A DNA stretch of 64,000 nt from DATBLE01 sp963791425 (GCA_963791425.1 CAWBSE010000004.1:558001-622000); one strand, 5' to 3'; numbered from the stretch's first letter, positions 25,681 to 37,840 are shown. The notes: generated by a model from the sequence alone, not told the origin. Program-made: numbers and translations.

Positions 25681-26636
25681 GCGAGCTGACCACACCCGCC
25701 ACCGTCGCCGGAGCGCCCGCAGTGGCCGAGGCACGGACGGCCGTCCGCAAGCCCGGGGGCCGTCCCCCGCTCAAGGACGTCTGGTGGCGCCACGTCGTCG
25801 GCGTGATCGGCGTCGTCGTCGCGCTCTTCCCGGTCGTCTACATCGTCTCGTCGGCCTTCAACGCGCAGAACAACCTCCAGTCAGCGCAGGTCATCCCGTC
25901 GCAGCTCACGCTCAACAACTTCTCCGACCTGCTCCACAACAAGATCAAGGGGAACACCGGGGCGGTTCAGGATGCGCCGTACCTGCACTGGTTCCTGAAC
26001 TCGATCATCGTCGCCGGGTCGACGGCGCTCTTCACGACGATCCTCGGCGCGCTCGCCGCCTACGCGTTCAGCCGCTTCCGCTTCACCGGCCGGCGGCTGG
26101 GGATGCTGCTGCTCCTGCTGATCCAGATGTTCCCGCAGCTGATCGCGGTCGCGGCGATCTACCTGATCGTCCACAACATCGGCGGGGTGTTCCCCCAGAT
26201 CGGGCTCGACAAGCAGGCCGCGGTCGTGATCGTCTTCCTCGGCGGCGCGATGGGGGTGCAGGCCTGGCTGATGAAGGGCTTCTTCGACACGATCCCGATG
26301 GAGCTCGACGAGTCGGCGCGCGTCGACGGTGCGACGCCGTCGCAGATCTTCTGGGGCGTCGTCATACCCCTCGCCGCGCCCGTCCTCGCGGTCGTCGCCC
26401 TGATCTCGTTCGTGTTCACGCTCAACGAGTTCGTGATCGCGTCGGCGCTGCTGCAGACGACGAAGAACTTCACGCTCCCGGTCGGCATGAACGCGCTGGT
26501 CAACAACCAGTACGACCAGGTCTGGGGGCCGTTCACCGCGGGCGCGCTCCTGGCGGCCATCCCGGTCGTGATCCTCTTCCTGTTCCTCCAGCGCTGGATC
26601 ATCGGCGGCCTCACCCAGGGCGCGGTCAAGGGATGA
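25677..26636 (+). CDS. malG: Maltodextrin ABC transporter permease, MalG type
   Basis: 319 residues with six predicted membrane segments. Landmarks are FLNSIIVAGSTALFTTILGALAAYAFSRF, the EAA motif PMELDESARVDGATPSQIFWGVV, and LNEFVIASALLQ. The C-terminus GLTQGAVKG is the typical MalG ending. The ATG overlaps the malF stop, and the stop overlaps the GH13 gene start (ATGA in both cases), so the three genes are translationally coupled. Confidence 0.93.
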   Translation: MSELTTPATVAGAPAVAEARTAVRKPGGRPPLKDVWWRHVVGVIGVVVALFPVVYIVSSAFNAQNNLQSAQVIPSQLTLNNFSDLLHNKIKGNTGAVQDAPYLHWFLNSIIVAGSTALFTTILGALAAYAFSRFRFTGRRLGMLLLLLIQMFPQLIAVAAIYLIVHNIGGVFPQIGLDKQAAVVIVFLGGAMGVQAWLMKGFFDTIPMELDESARVDGATPSQIFWGVVIPLAAPVLAVVALISFVFTLNEFVIASALLQTTKNFTLPVGMNALVNNQYDQVWGPFTAGALLAAIPVVILFLFLQRWIIGGLTQGAVKG

Positions 26637-28551
26637 GAGACGAAGCCGAATACAAAGGCGACAGCGAAGCTGTCGGCCTTGGTGTGCGGCGACGTCGTGA
26701 CGCCGCAGGCGTCAAGGCGCAGCTCAGGCCGCCGCGGCAGGCGAGCCTGCTCTCCGAGCCGCACCACGACGGCTCCGGCCTCTACGTCTCCGGCGGGACG
26801 GCGCCGGGCGAGTCGGCGACGGTGCGGATCCGGGTTCCGCACGGTGCGGCCGACCGGGTGATGCTCCGGACGGTGCACGACGGCGAGGCGGGGGCGACCG
26901 AGGCGGTCGTCGACGCCGAGACCGAGACGGAAACCTGGTGGCGTGCCGAGCTCGACGTGCAGAGCCCGTTGACGCGGTACCGCTGGCTGCTCTGGGGCGG
27001 CGACGCCGGCACCACCTGGGTGAACGGCCGCGGCCGGGTCGGCCACGAGGTTCCCGACGCCGACGACTTCGTCCACGCCCCCGCTGCGGGCGGGCCGGAC
27101 TGGCATCTCGAGTCGGTCGTCTACGAAATCTTCCCCGACCGGTTCGCGACGAGCGGCCTCGAGGTCGAGGCGCCCGGCTGGGCCGTGCGCCGTGACTGGG
27201 ACGCGCTGCCCCAGGGCCGCAGCACGAACACCCAGTTCGAGCTCTTCGGCGGAGACCTGCGCGGCGTCGAGGAGCACCTCGACCACATCGAGCGCCTGGG
27301 CGCGAACGTCGTCTACCTGACGCCGTTCTTCCCGGCAGGATCCACGCACCGGTACGACGCCGACACGTTCGACCGGGTCGATCCGCTGCTCGGCGGCGAC
27401 GACGCTCTCGCGTCGCTGACACGGGCAGCCCATGCGCGCGGTATCCGCGTGATCGGCGACCTCACCCTCAACCACACGGGCAACAGGCACGAGTGGTTCC
27501 TCGCGGCGCAGGCCGACCCGTCCGCCGTCGAGCGCGACTTCTACTACTTCGACGACTCCCTTCCGCACGGGTACGCCTCCTGGTGGGGGATTCGGACACT
27601 GCCGAAGCTGAACCACGCGTCGGCCGAGCTCGAGACGCGGCTGCGGGCGGTCACGCGCCGCTGGCTGGAGTCGCCGTTCGACCTCGACGGCTGGCGGATC
27701 GACGTGGCCAACATGGCCGGTCGCTACCGCGGAGCCGATCACAGCCACGAGCTCGCCCGCGCGACCCGCGCCGCGCTCGACCAGGCGAGACCGGATGCGC
27801 TGCTCATCGCAGAACACGGCTACGACTATCGCGACGACCTCCGCGGCGACGGGTGGCACGGCGCGATGAACTACGCGGGCTTCCTGCGTCCGGTCTGCTA
27901 CTGGCTCCACGGCGACCTGCCCGAGGAGCTCCAACGCAGCTACTGGGGCTATCCCGTCGGGATGGCGACGCTCGACGGGCCCGACGCGGTGGGCGCGATG
28001 GGCGCCTTCGCCGCCGGGACTCCGTGGGCCTCGATCCTGCACTCGTGGACGTTGCTCGACAGCCACGACAGCGCACGGTTCGCGACGGTGGCCGGCTCAC
28101 GGGAGCGCCACCTCGTCGGAATCGGGATGCAGATGACGCTCCCCGGCGTCCCGATGGTCTTCGCCGGAGACGAGATCGGGCTCGAGGGCGCGTGGGGGGA
28201 GGACGCCCGGCGGACCATGCCCTGGGGCCGGCCCGAGAGCTGGGACGCGGCGCTCCTCGAGGTGTACCAGTGCCTGATCGCGCTGCGGCGTGGATCGGCC
28301 GCTCTCTCCCGCGGCGGGCTCCGGTACGCGGCGGTTGCCGACGAGGCGATCGCCTGGCTGCGCGAGCACGACGACGAGCGCCTCCTGTGCTTGGCGGCCC
28401 GGTCATCGCACGACCCGATCCGCCTGCCGTTGGCCGCGCTCGGTTACGCCGGGCTCGAGACCCTGTACGGCGGCGACGTGTCGGTCGCCGGAGGCGAGGT
28501 AACCCTGCCGGGCGACGGCCCTGCATTCCACATCTGGAGATTGGAGAACTG

Positions 28552-28552
<1 letters not shown>
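26633..28552 (+). CDS. Cytoplasmic GH13 glycosidase (cyclomaltodextrinase/neopullulanase/maltogenic amylase type)
   Basis: 639 residues without a signal peptide. An N-terminal immunoglobulin-like domain of about 130 residues precedes the GH13 barrel. The catalytic residues are visible: nucleophile Asp in GWRIDVANM, acid Glu in LLIAEHGYD and the third Asp in LLDSHDSARF. GDLTLNHTGN is the conserved region I. Such enzymes cut imported maltodextrins or cyclodextrins inside the cell. The exact specificity is not readable from the sequence. It lies between malG and malK in the same transcript. Confidence 0.9.
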
Positions 28553-29713
<1,161 letters not shown>

Positions 29714-29730
<17 letters not shown>

Positions 29731-31814
29731 CGCAACTGCCGCTGCAGTCTTGCTGGGGGTGTTCCTGGCGGGCAGCGGCGCGTCGGCTCCGGCGGCACCC
29801 CCGGCGGCTCCGGAGCAGGCCGCGTTGGCGAAGCCCGGCGTCGCGAGCTCACTCGCCTCGCAGCGGATCTACTTCGTCATGCCGGACCGGTACGCGAACG
29901 GCGACACGTCGAACGACAAGGGCGGCCTGACCGGTTCGGCCAACGTCACCGGCTACGACCCGGCCGACATCGGCTACTTCCACGGCGGCGACCTCCAGGG
30001 ACTGACCGCTCACCTTCAGCGAATCAGGGATCTCGGCTTTACGGCACTCTGGATCACGCCGGTACTGAAGCAGCAGACGGTTCTGGGCGGGAGCGCCGGG
30101 TACCACGGCTACTGGGGGCTCGACTTCACGTCCGTCGACCCGCACCTCGGCATCGATGAGGACTTCTCGGCGATGGTCGCCCGGGCGCATGTGCTGGGTC
30201 TGAAGGTCTACCTCGACGTCGTCGTCAACCACACCGGCGACGTGGTCACGCTCTCGAACGGTGGGACGTACTCCGACATTCCGTTCCGCGACTGCCAGGG
30301 CCACTTCTTCAAGGCGGCGAACTACGTGACCGCCAAGCGTTTTCCATGCCTCGCGGCGCGGTACATGCCCGAGGTGCCGTACGTGGCGCCGGGCGACCGA
30401 CACCTGAAGAAGCCGGAGTGGCTGAACGACCCGCTCAACTACCACGATCGCGGCAACATCGACTTCGGCTCGTGCAGCACACAGTGCTTCGAGCAGGGGG
30501 ACTTCTTCGGCCTTGACGACCTCTTCACCGAGAAGCCGAACGTGATGAAGGGTCTGGCGCAGATCTACGCGTCGTGGGTGACGCGATTCCGCGTCGACGG
30601 CTTCCGGGTCGACACCGCCAAGCACGTGAACGCGGCGTTCTTCAAGCTCTGGGTGCCGAGAATCAGGGCGGCGGCAAAGGCGGTTCGCCTTCCGGGCGAC
30701 TTCCCGATCTTCGGCGAGGTGACGCTGAACGACGCTGTCGACCTCTCGGAGTACGTCCGCAACCGCGGTGTGCCGCAGGTGCTGGACTTCCCGTTCCAGC
30801 AGGTCGCGTCCGCGTACGCGGCCGGATTCTCCGGCGCCAAGGGGATCGCCCATCGCCTCGAGGACGACGACTACTTCCGCCTGCCGGACGGCTCCGACCC
30901 GGCGTTTCCGACCTTCCTCGGAAACCACGACATGGGTCGTGCGGCGCAGCAGATCCTCTCGCAGGCGCCGGGTCTGGGCCCGGACGCGTTGGTGAAGCAC
31001 GTCGAGCTCGGCTACGACCTGCTCTACCTGTTGCGCGGCGCGCCGGTGGTGATGTACGGCGACGAGGTCGGAATGATCGGCCCGGGCGGCGACAAGGCAG
31101 CCCGGCAGGACATGTTCCCGACGCAGGTGACCGCGTGGCAGAAGGAGACCCGGGTCGGCTCACCACCGATCGGGAAGGGCTCGTCGTTCGACGTCACCGG
31201 GAATCCGATCGCCGCGCAGATCACGACGCTTTCGGGCCTCCGCGACCGGTACCCGGCGCTCTCCACCGGTGCCTCGGTCGTGCGCTATGCGAACGGCCCC
31301 GTCCTCGTCGTCTCCCGGATCGACACGTCCACCGGCACCGAGCTCGCTCACGGCGTTCAACAACGGCGGCAGTGTCGCGAGGGTGACCGTGACGACCGCC
31401 ACACCCGGCACGACCTGGAGCACTGTCTTCGGCACCGGCACGGCGACGGCTTCCGGCGGTGCGAAGGTGGCGCTGACGATCCCGCCGGTGTCGGCTGTTC
31501 TGGCCAAGTCGGAGTCGGCGATTCCCGCTGCAGCACCTCCTGCGCCCGTGCTCAAGGCGGGGCCCGACTCCATCTCCTCGTACTACTCGCTGAGCGCGAC
31601 CGTCGCAGGCCCACCCGTCACCGTCGCGTTCGCCACACGCGCTCCGGGCCGGCCGTGGGCACGCGTCGACGTCGACGACTCCGCGCCGTACCGCGCCTTC
31701 CTCGATCCACTGCGGTTCAAGAAGGGGCAGCGCATCCAGGTGGTCGCGATCGCCCGCGGTTTCAACGGCGCGACGTCCGTGTCCAGGGTGCTCACCGTCT
31801 CACCGCATGGCTAA
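29714..31814 (+). CDS. Secreted GH13 alpha-amylase (frameshifted near its C-terminus)
   Basis: An N-terminal signal peptide (AAAVLLGVFLAGSGASA) directs this amylase outside, where it would make maltodextrins for the importer. GH13 residues are intact: VDGFRVDTAKH (nucleophile), PIFGEVTLND (acid) and FLGNHDMGR. From about 31346 the frame changes by one extra base; the continuation LTAFNNGGSVARV and VTTATPGTTWSTVFG forms the C-terminal beta-sandwich domains and runs to TAG at 31812-31814. Corrected, it would be about 699 residues. The GTG start lies inside the end of malK; the stop overlaps malQ by 8 bp. Confidence 0.87.
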
Positions 31815-33092
31815 CGTGGACGCGGCCATGCGCCGAGAGGCACCCCTGTCACGCCGCGGAAGCGGCGTTCTGCTGCACGTCACCTCGTTGCCGGGAGGAC
31901 GGCTCGGCCGCGAGGCCTACGAATTCGTCGACTGGCTCGAGGAGGCAGGGCAGTCCTGGTGGCAGGTCCTGCCGCTCAACCCGCCCGACGCGTTCGGCTC
32001 GCCGTACACGTCGTCGTCGGCGTTCGCCGGCTGGCGGGGCCTGCTGGCCGACCCCGACGCCGACGTCAGCCTCTCCGAGATCCGCGACTTCCGCGCGAGG
32101 CACGCGTACTGGGCGGAGGGCTGGGAGCGGTACGCCGGTTCCGGGGCGCTCGCCGACCAGGTGCGGTTCCAGCGCGAATGGAGTGCCTTGCGCACCTATG
32201 CGGCGGACCGCGGCGTCTCGCTGATCGGCGACATCCCGATCTACGTCGCCGAGGAGAGCGCCGAGGTGACCGATCACCCCGAGCTGTTCTCCCGCGACCT
32301 CGTCGCCGGCGCGGCACCCGACGTGTCGCACCCGGAGGGTCAGCTGTGGGGCCAGCCCGTGTACGACTGGAGCGCAATGCGGCGCGAGGGCTACCGCTGG
32401 TGGATCGAGCGCTTTCGCCGCTCGCTCGAGCTCGTGGACGTCGGCCGGGTCGACCACTTCCGCGGCTTCGTCGCGTACTGGGCGGTTCCGCGGGGCGCGA
32501 AGAGCCCACTCGAGGGGCGCTGGCACCGCGGCCCCGGTGCAGCCCTGTTCGAGGCGGTCGAGCGCGACCTCGGCCACGTGCCGCTGATCGCCGAGGATCT
32601 CGGGATCATCACGCGGCAGTCGACCGGCTGCGCGCGCAGCGCGGCATGCTCGGCATGCGGATCGTCGGGCGGGGCTTCGTCGGGCGCCACCGGCACCGCC
32701 ACGCGGTTGCCGCGCATGTGGAGGATGCCGTCGTCTACACGGGCACCCACGACCACCCGACGATGGCCGGCTGGCTCGCCGGCGCCTCGGAGGCGGATCT
32801 CGCGCTCGTCCACAGGGATCTCGAGGCCGCGGCGATCGACGACGACGACCTCGAGTGGGCGCTCGTCCGCCTGACCCTGTCGTCACGCGCGCGGATCGCG
32901 ATCCTGCCGATGCAGGACGTCCTCGGGCTCGGCGAGGAAGCCCGCATGAATCACCCCGGCACGGTCGGAAACGGCAACTGGCAGTGGCGCCTCGAGCCGG
33001 GACAGCTCTCCGCCGGCGTTGCCACCCGGCTGCGCGAGGCGACGGCCGAGAGCCGGCGGCTGGCGCCGGTCCGGCTGCTCGCCACCGCGTAG
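31807..33092 (+). CDS. malQ: 4-alpha-glucanotransferase (amylomaltase; frameshifted)
   Basis: A GH77 disproportionating enzyme that rearranges maltodextrins in the cytoplasm. The first part has GVLLHVTSLPG, SPYTSSSAFAG, LIGDIPIYVA and the nucleophile Asp in GRVDHFRGFV. The general acid Glu lies in LIAEDLG. After LGIIT the frame changes near 32613; here one base appears to be missing, the only clear deletion among the errors. The rest contains VVYTGTHDHPT and MNHPGTVGNGNWQWR. Around 32650-32700 the sequence GMRIVGRGFVGRHRHRH is atypical, suggesting further small errors. Confidence 0.88.
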
Positions 33093-33098
33093 GGCGGC

Positions 33099-33395
33099 GT
33101 GGCCGGCTACGTCGGCATCCTCTCGGTCGAGCTGCACTTCCCTGAGGCGGGCTCGCTGAAGGGCAAGCGCAAGCACGTGCTCTCGGCGAAGGCGCAGCTG
33201 CAGAACCGCTTCGGGGCGTCGGTCGCCGAGGTCGACTACCACGACAAGTGGCAGCGCTGTGGCCTTGCGATGGCGTGCACGGCCCGTGATGTCGGGGGCT
33301 TGCACGCGCTGCTCGACGACGCCGAGCGTTGGCTGCACGGTCAGGACTGGGTCGTCGCCCGGGTCGACCGCCGGATCGTGTCGCTGGAGGATTGA
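33099..33395 (+). CDS. DUF503 family protein
   Basis: 98 residues. The pattern VGILSVELHFPEAGSLKGKRKHVLS followed by AEVDYHDKWQRCGLAMACTA is characteristic of DUF503 (YlxP-like) proteins, found between infB and rbfA in many Gram-positive bacteria. Function unknown; the family association with ribosome maturation genes suggests a role there. It starts 6 bp after the malQ stop at a GTG. Confidence 0.87.
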   Translation: MAGYVGILSVELHFPEAGSLKGKRKHVLSAKAQLQNRFGASVAEVDYHDKWQRCGLAMACTARDVGGLHALLDDAERWLHGQDWVVARVDRRIVSLED

Positions 33396-33411
33396 GCGGT
33401 ACCTTGAGGAC

Positions 33412-33756
33412 ATGAGCGATCGCATGCGCAGGATCAACGAGTCGGTCAGGCAGGTGCTGTCGGAGGCGATCCCGGAGTTGAAGGACCCCCGGATCGGCTT
33501 CGTCACGATCACCGGGGTGAACACGACGCCCGACCTCCAGGAGGCGCGCGTCTTCGTCAGCGTGTTCGGTTCGGCGAGGAAGCAGCAGGAGACGCTCTAC
33601 GGTCTCACCGCCGCCCGCGGTGTCCTCCAGTCGCGCCTAGGCCGCGAGCTCCGAATGAAGCGAACCCCGCAGCTGACCTTCGAATACGATCGCTCGGTGG
33701 AGGAGGGGGTTCGCATGAGCAAGCTGATCGACGGGCTCGCGCCGGATGGCGAGTGA
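33412..33756 (+). CDS. rbfA: Ribosome-binding factor A
   Basis: 114 residues. RRINESVRQVLSEAIPELKDPRIGFVTITGV is the KH-like core, and FVSVFGS and RELRMKRTPQLTFEYDRSVEEG are the remaining family motifs. It matures the 16S rRNA 5' end in the 30S subunit. ATG 33412 is chosen because SDRMRRINE is the usual N-terminus. It overlaps nrnA by 11 bp. Confidence 0.93.
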   Translation: MSDRMRRINESVRQVLSEAIPELKDPRIGFVTITGVNTTPDLQEARVFVSVFGSARKQQETLYGLTAARGVLQSRLGRELRMKRTPQLTFEYDRSVEEGVRMSKLIDGLAPDGE

Positions 33757-34732
33757 CCTGACCGCGGTCGCGGACGCGGTCCGCGCCAACGACCGCTTCC
33801 TCCTCGTCACGCACGAGAACCCCGACGGCGACGCGTTCGGGTCGCTGCTGGCAATGAAGCACGCCCTGGACGCCCTCGGCAAGGACGCCGTCATGTACGT
33901 CGGCGGCGAGATGGAGTTCCCGCCCGACTACGACTTCCTGCCGCTGCGCGACGTCCGCCGAACCCTTCCGGACGACATGGCCGGGCGGGTCGTCCTTGCG
34001 CTCGACGCGGCGACAGCGCCTCGAACGCGCATTCCGCCCGAGGTGCTGGCGGCCACGCCGCTCGTCGTCGACGTCGACCACCACCACGACAACACGAGGT
34101 ACGGCGCGATCAACCTGATCGTCGCCGATGCCTCGTCGACGGGGGAGATCGTCCGCGACCTGCTTCTCGAGCTCGACGTGCCGCTCACCCCGGCGCTTGC
34201 ACAGTTGATCTACATCGCGCTCGACACCGACACCGGCCGGTTCCAGTACTCGAACACGACGCCGAAGGCCCACGAGCTCGCCGCGGAGCTGCTTCGCAGC
34301 GGCGTCGACGCGCAGGAGGTCTTCAGCCTGATCTACGAGTCGGTGCCGTTCGCCACGGCCAAGTTGAAGGGCCGGGCGCTCGAGCGGGCGCAGCTGTACG
34401 TGGACGGGCGGATGATCGCGAGCTATCTGCTGCGCGCCGACTTCGAGGAGCTCGGTGTGGGTGAGGAGTACGCCGAGGGCGTGATCGACGAGCTGCGTGC
34501 GGTCAAGGGCGTCGAGTTCGCGATGACCGTCCGCGAGCCGCCCGTGCCGGACGGACCGGCGCGCAGGATCTCGATGCGGTCGTCGATCGAGGAGTTCGAC
34601 GTGTCTGCGGTCGCGCGGCAGCGCGGCGGCGGCGGGCACATGCGCGCCGCCGGCTTCTCGACTGACGAGTCGATCGAGGAGATCATCGAGTTCGTGCGCA
34701 GCGAGTTCGCCGATGCCACCGCGCGCGCTTAA
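33746..34732 (+). CDS. nrnA: DHH/DHHA1 phosphoesterase, NrnA-like (oligoribonuclease / pAp phosphatase)
   Basis: 328 residues. The DHH domain contains THENPDGDAFGSLLAM and VDVDHHHDN; the DHHA1 domain ends with the glycine-rich RGGGGHMRAAGF. Family members degrade very short RNAs and dephosphorylate pAp. Its position between rbfA and truB is the standard one in Gram-positive bacteria. It overlaps truB by 20 bp. Confidence 0.92.
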   Translation: MASDLTAVADAVRANDRFLLVTHENPDGDAFGSLLAMKHALDALGKDAVMYVGGEMEFPPDYDFLPLRDVRRTLPDDMAGRVVLALDAATAPRTRIPPEVLAATPLVVDVDHHHDNTRYGAINLIVADASSTGEIVRDLLLELDVPLTPALAQLIYIALDTDTGRFQYSNTTPKAHELAAELLRSGVDAQEVFSLIYESVPFATAKLKGRALERAQLYVDGRMIASYLLRADFEELGVGEEYAEGVIDELRAVKGVEFAMTVREPPVPDGPARRISMRSSIEEFDVSAVARQRGGGGHMRAAGFSTDESIEEIIEFVRSEFADATARA

Positions 34733-35493
34733 GCCGAGCGGCCTGATCCTCGTCGACAAGCCGGCGGGCCCCTCGTCGTTCCAGGTCATGGCCGAGGTGC
34801 GGCGGCGGACACGGGCGCGCACCGGTCACGCCGGGACGCTCGACCCGTTCGCCACCGGGCTGTTGCTCGTGCTCTCGGGCGCGGCGACGCGGCTCGCGCC
34901 CTGGCTGGTCGGCCTCGACAAGCGCTACGTGACCGACGTCGACCTCTCGAGCCGCACCTCGACGGGCGATCCGGAAGGCGAGATGGTCGAGGAGACGGAC
35001 GTGCCCGACCGCGGCGAGCTCGAGGAGCGCCTCGACGGCCTGCGCGGCGAGGTCGACCTGCCGATCCCCGCCGCGTCGGCGGTGAAGATCGACGGCGAGC
35101 GCGCCTACAAGCTCCACCGGCGCGGGGAGGTGGTGGAGATGCCCGTCCGCCGTTCGACGGTCTCCGTGCTCGAGCTGCTCGGGTACGACGGGGGCGTCGC
35201 GCGGCTCGATCTGCGCGTCGGCTCCGGCACGTACATCCGCTCGATCGCCGACGCGCTCGGCGGCCACTGCCTGACGCTCCGCCGGCTCGAGGTCGGGCCG
35301 TTCTCGGTCGACGACGCGGACGACGAGCGGATCCTGCCGGCCGCGGACGCGCTGCCGTTCCTGCCCGTCGGTCGAGGTCGACGCGGACGAGGCGGCGGCG
35401 ATCCGCTCGGGGCGGCGGCGGGCCGAGGCCGACACCCGCACCGTCTGCGGCGGCGAGCTGGTGGCGGTCGGCAAGGTCGTGATGCCGGCGTGA
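34713..35493 (+). CDS. truB: tRNA pseudouridine-55 synthase (frameshifted near the 3' end)
   Basis: It converts U55 in the T-loop of tRNAs to pseudouridine. GLILVDKPAGPSSF starts the protein, the catalytic aspartate is in GHAGTLDPFATG, and GSGTYIRSIADALG is the third motif. At about 35365 an extra C shifts the frame; the C-terminal part VEVDADEAAAIRSGRRR then continues to TGA at 35491-35493. Left uncorrected, the truB frame runs on into ribF and would look like a fusion, which I regard as an artefact. Confidence 0.9.
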
Positions 35494-36354
35494 GGGTCGC
35501 GCGGTCGGTCTCGGAGCTGGAACGCACGCCGCGGGCGGTCGCGCTCGGCACCTTCGACGGCGTCCACCGCGGGCACCGGCAGGTGATCGCCGAGGCCGTC
35601 GCCGGTGGCGGCGTGTCGACGGTCGTCACCTTCGACCCGCACCCGAGGCGGATCATGGGCTACCAGGTCGAGCAGCTCGCCACCCTCGAGCGGCGGCTGG
35701 AGCTGTTCGCCGAGCTCGGCGTGGAGGAGACGCTGGTGATCGAGTTCACGCTCGAGACGCAGCGCATCGAGGCCGGCGAGTTCGCGGAGCAGTACCTGCG
35801 TGCGATCGGCGCCGAGGTGGTCGTCGCCGGCGAGGACTTCCGGTTCGCCCATCGCCGCAGCGGCGACCTCGCGCTGCTCGCCGAGCTCGGCTTCGACGTC
35901 CGCCCGGTGCCGCTGCTCGAGGGCGTGTCGTCGTCGGAGATCCGGCGGCTGCTGCATGACGGCGAGGTGACGGCCGCCGCGGGCCTGCTCGGCCGCCCAC
36001 CCGAGGTGGAGGGGATCGTCGTCGAAGGCGACGCCCGCGGCGGCACGCTCGGCTTCCCGACGGCGAATGTGGCCGCCGAGCCGGGCCTGCTGGTGCCGCT
36101 GCACGGGATCTACGCCGGCTTCGCAGCGGGTCACCGCGCGGCCGATCTCGATCGGCACGAACCCGCACTACGGCGGCGACGAGCTGCGCATCGAGGCGTT
36201 CCTGCTCGGCTTCGCCGGCGACCTGTACGGCAAGCGCCTGATCGTCGAGCTGTGGCAGCGCCTCCGCGACGAGATGGTCTTCGACAGCGAGCAGGCACTG
36301 ATCGACCAGATCGCCCTCGACGTCGAGGCGACCGAGCAGTCCCGGCGGCCGTAA
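35490..36354 (+). CDS. ribF: Bifunctional riboflavin kinase / FAD synthetase (frameshifted)
   Basis: It makes FMN and then FAD from riboflavin. The FAD synthetase half has ALGTFDGVHRGHR (nucleotidyl-transferase HxGH-like motif) and VVAGEDFRFAHRRSGD. The riboflavin kinase half has GRPPEVEG, GGTLGFPTANV and, after the frame break, SIGTNPHYGG. The break is at about 36144, where an extra G precedes ATC. The GTG start overlaps the truB stop. The gene ends in a palindromic terminator shared with the convergent neighbour. Confidence 0.9.
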
Positions 36355-36380
36355 GGGACAGACCCCGAGGGGTCTGTCCC
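36355..36380. terminator. Bidirectional palindrome between ribF and the convergent gene
   Basis: GGGACAGACCCC-GA-GGGGTCTGTCCC has perfect 12-bp arms and a 2-base centre. It begins one base after the ribF stop and ends on the stop codon of the minus-strand gene, so it can terminate both. It shares the CAGACCCC core with the pyrK-pyrD palindromes and may belong to the same group of dispersed palindromes. Confidence 0.7.
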
Positions 36381-37750
36381 TACAGGGAACGCGCGAGCCC
36401 GCTGCGGCGCGGGTCGGCAGCCGCACCACCGCGTCCGACCAGGCTGACGCCGCCGAAGTAGTGGTGCCGGTTGGCCCAGCGGCGCACGGTCAGGCCGCGG
36501 CGTTCGATCTCGGCCAGCGCGGCCTCATCCACGCCGGGCTCCGCGTTGACGACGTCGCCGGTCCGGTGGGCCCGGGGGCGGTCGACCGCCTCTTGCGGCG
36601 CCAGGCCTTCGTCGAGAACCGCCGCGGCGACTCCCACGAGCGCCGTCCGCAGACGCGTTCCGCCGGCCGCGCCGATCGCCAGCGCGAGGCCGTCGGCGTC
36701 GAGCGCGATGCTCGGGGCCATCATGCTCTGCATCCGGAGGCCCGGCTCCAGGGCGCCGACGAGCAGGTCGGTCTCGCCGAGCATGCTGTTCAGGTGCAGG
36801 TCGAGGCCGGGCAGCCAGTCGCCCGACCCGAGGCCGAGGCTGGTGGTGAGGACGCACGCGCTGCCGTCGGCGTCGACGGTGACGAGGTTGGTGGTGTGCC
36901 CGCCGCCGGGGCCGGCCTCCAGCGCGTCGAGCACGGCGAGCGTGCGCGCCGTCTCGTCGAGCCCGCGCAGGGAGGGGAGCCGCTCGAGCGCGGGGACGAC
37001 GCCCGCGAGACCGCCGCGCGTCAGGAGCCGCGTGCCGGCGTACTCCGTCTCGACCGGATCGGCCCAGTGTGGGGAGTAGGCCTCGAGATCGGCTCGTGTG
37101 ACGACGCCGTCGCGTTCCGCCACGAGCGCGAGGAGTGACTCGGCGATCGTGCCCCGGTAGACGCTCGAGGCGCCCTCCTCGGCGAGCAACTCGACCGCGC
37201 GCACCAGTCCCGGCTGCTCGAGCAGCTCGCCCGGCCGGAGCAGCCGGCCGTCCGGCGCGTAGATCCGGGCGCCCTCGCGCATGGTCATCACCGGCGCGAG
37301 CATCTCCAGACACGCGACGTGGGCCGGGGGCATGGGCACGCCTGCACGCGCGAGCCGCAGCGCCGGCGCGCAGAGGTCGGCCCAGGGAAGGCGCCCGTAC
37401 TCGCGCCAGAGCGCGTCGAGGCCCGCCGGTACGCCCGGCACCGCGCACGAGGCCGCGCCGACCGCGTAGTGAACGCTCTCCTCGCCGAAGGGAACGTCGA
37501 GCTCGAGCAGCGGAGCGCCGGTTCCGCCGGGGACGGTGCAGAAGCAGTCGAGGTTCCGTGTGGTGCCGGAGGCAGCGTCCCGGTAGATCGCGTGCCCGCC
37601 TCCGAGCAGCCCCGTCATCACCGTCTCTGCCACGCAGGAAGCAAGGCAGGCGGCGACGGCGGCGTCTGCCGCAGAGCCGCCCGACTCGAGGATCTCGAGC
37701 CCGGCGGCGGTCGTGGCCGGATGGCCCGCGGCGACAGCTGCGGGAAGCAT
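36380..37750 (-). CDS. Gamma-glutamyltransferase family protein (no signal peptide)
   Basis: 456 residues of an Ntn-hydrolase related to gamma-glutamyltranspeptidase. The N-terminal GHPATTAAGLEILESGGSAADAAVA is the family start. The autocleavage/nucleophile threonine is in GGGHTTNLVTVDADGSACVLTT, and MQSMMAPSIALDADG and the glycine pair in IGAAGGTRLRTALV complete the active site. It is shorter than classic GGT (about 550) and has no signal peptide, so it probably acts in the cytoplasm on an amide substrate that cannot be named. The start lies about 90 bp from the divergent rpsO. Confidence 0.85.
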   Translation of the reverse strand: MLPAAVAAGHPATTAAGLEILESGGSAADAAVAACLASCVAETVMTGLLGGGHAIYRDAASGTTRNLDCFCTVPGGTGAPLLELDVPFGEESVHYAVGAASCAVPGVPAGLDALWREYGRLPWADLCAPALRLARAGVPMPPAHVACLEMLAPVMTMREGARIYAPDGRLLRPGELLEQPGLVRAVELLAEEGASSVYRGTIAESLLALVAERDGVVTRADLEAYSPHWADPVETEYAGTRLLTRGGLAGVVPALERLPSLRGLDETARTLAVLDALEAGPGGGHTTNLVTVDADGSACVLTTSLGLGSGDWLPGLDLHLNSMLGETDLLVGALEPGLRMQSMMAPSIALDADGLALAIGAAGGTRLRTALVGVAAAVLDEGLAPQEAVDRPRAHRTGDVVNAEPGVDEAALAEIERRGLTVRRWANRHHYFGGVSLVGRGGAAADPRRSGLARSL

Positions 37751-37840
37751 CCTTGCTAGCCTATGGCCAGACCCGACCCCGGCCGTACGTCTGCTTCCGA
37801 CGGCGTGCTGGGATCGCGGAGACGTCTACCTGGAGGTTGC

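Noticed and set aside
34713..36461. An apparent TruB-RibF fusion protein
   Set aside because: The TruB C-terminus and its stop are found one base out of frame at 35366-35493, with a GTG start for ribF overlapping that stop. The fusion comes from one extra base in truB.
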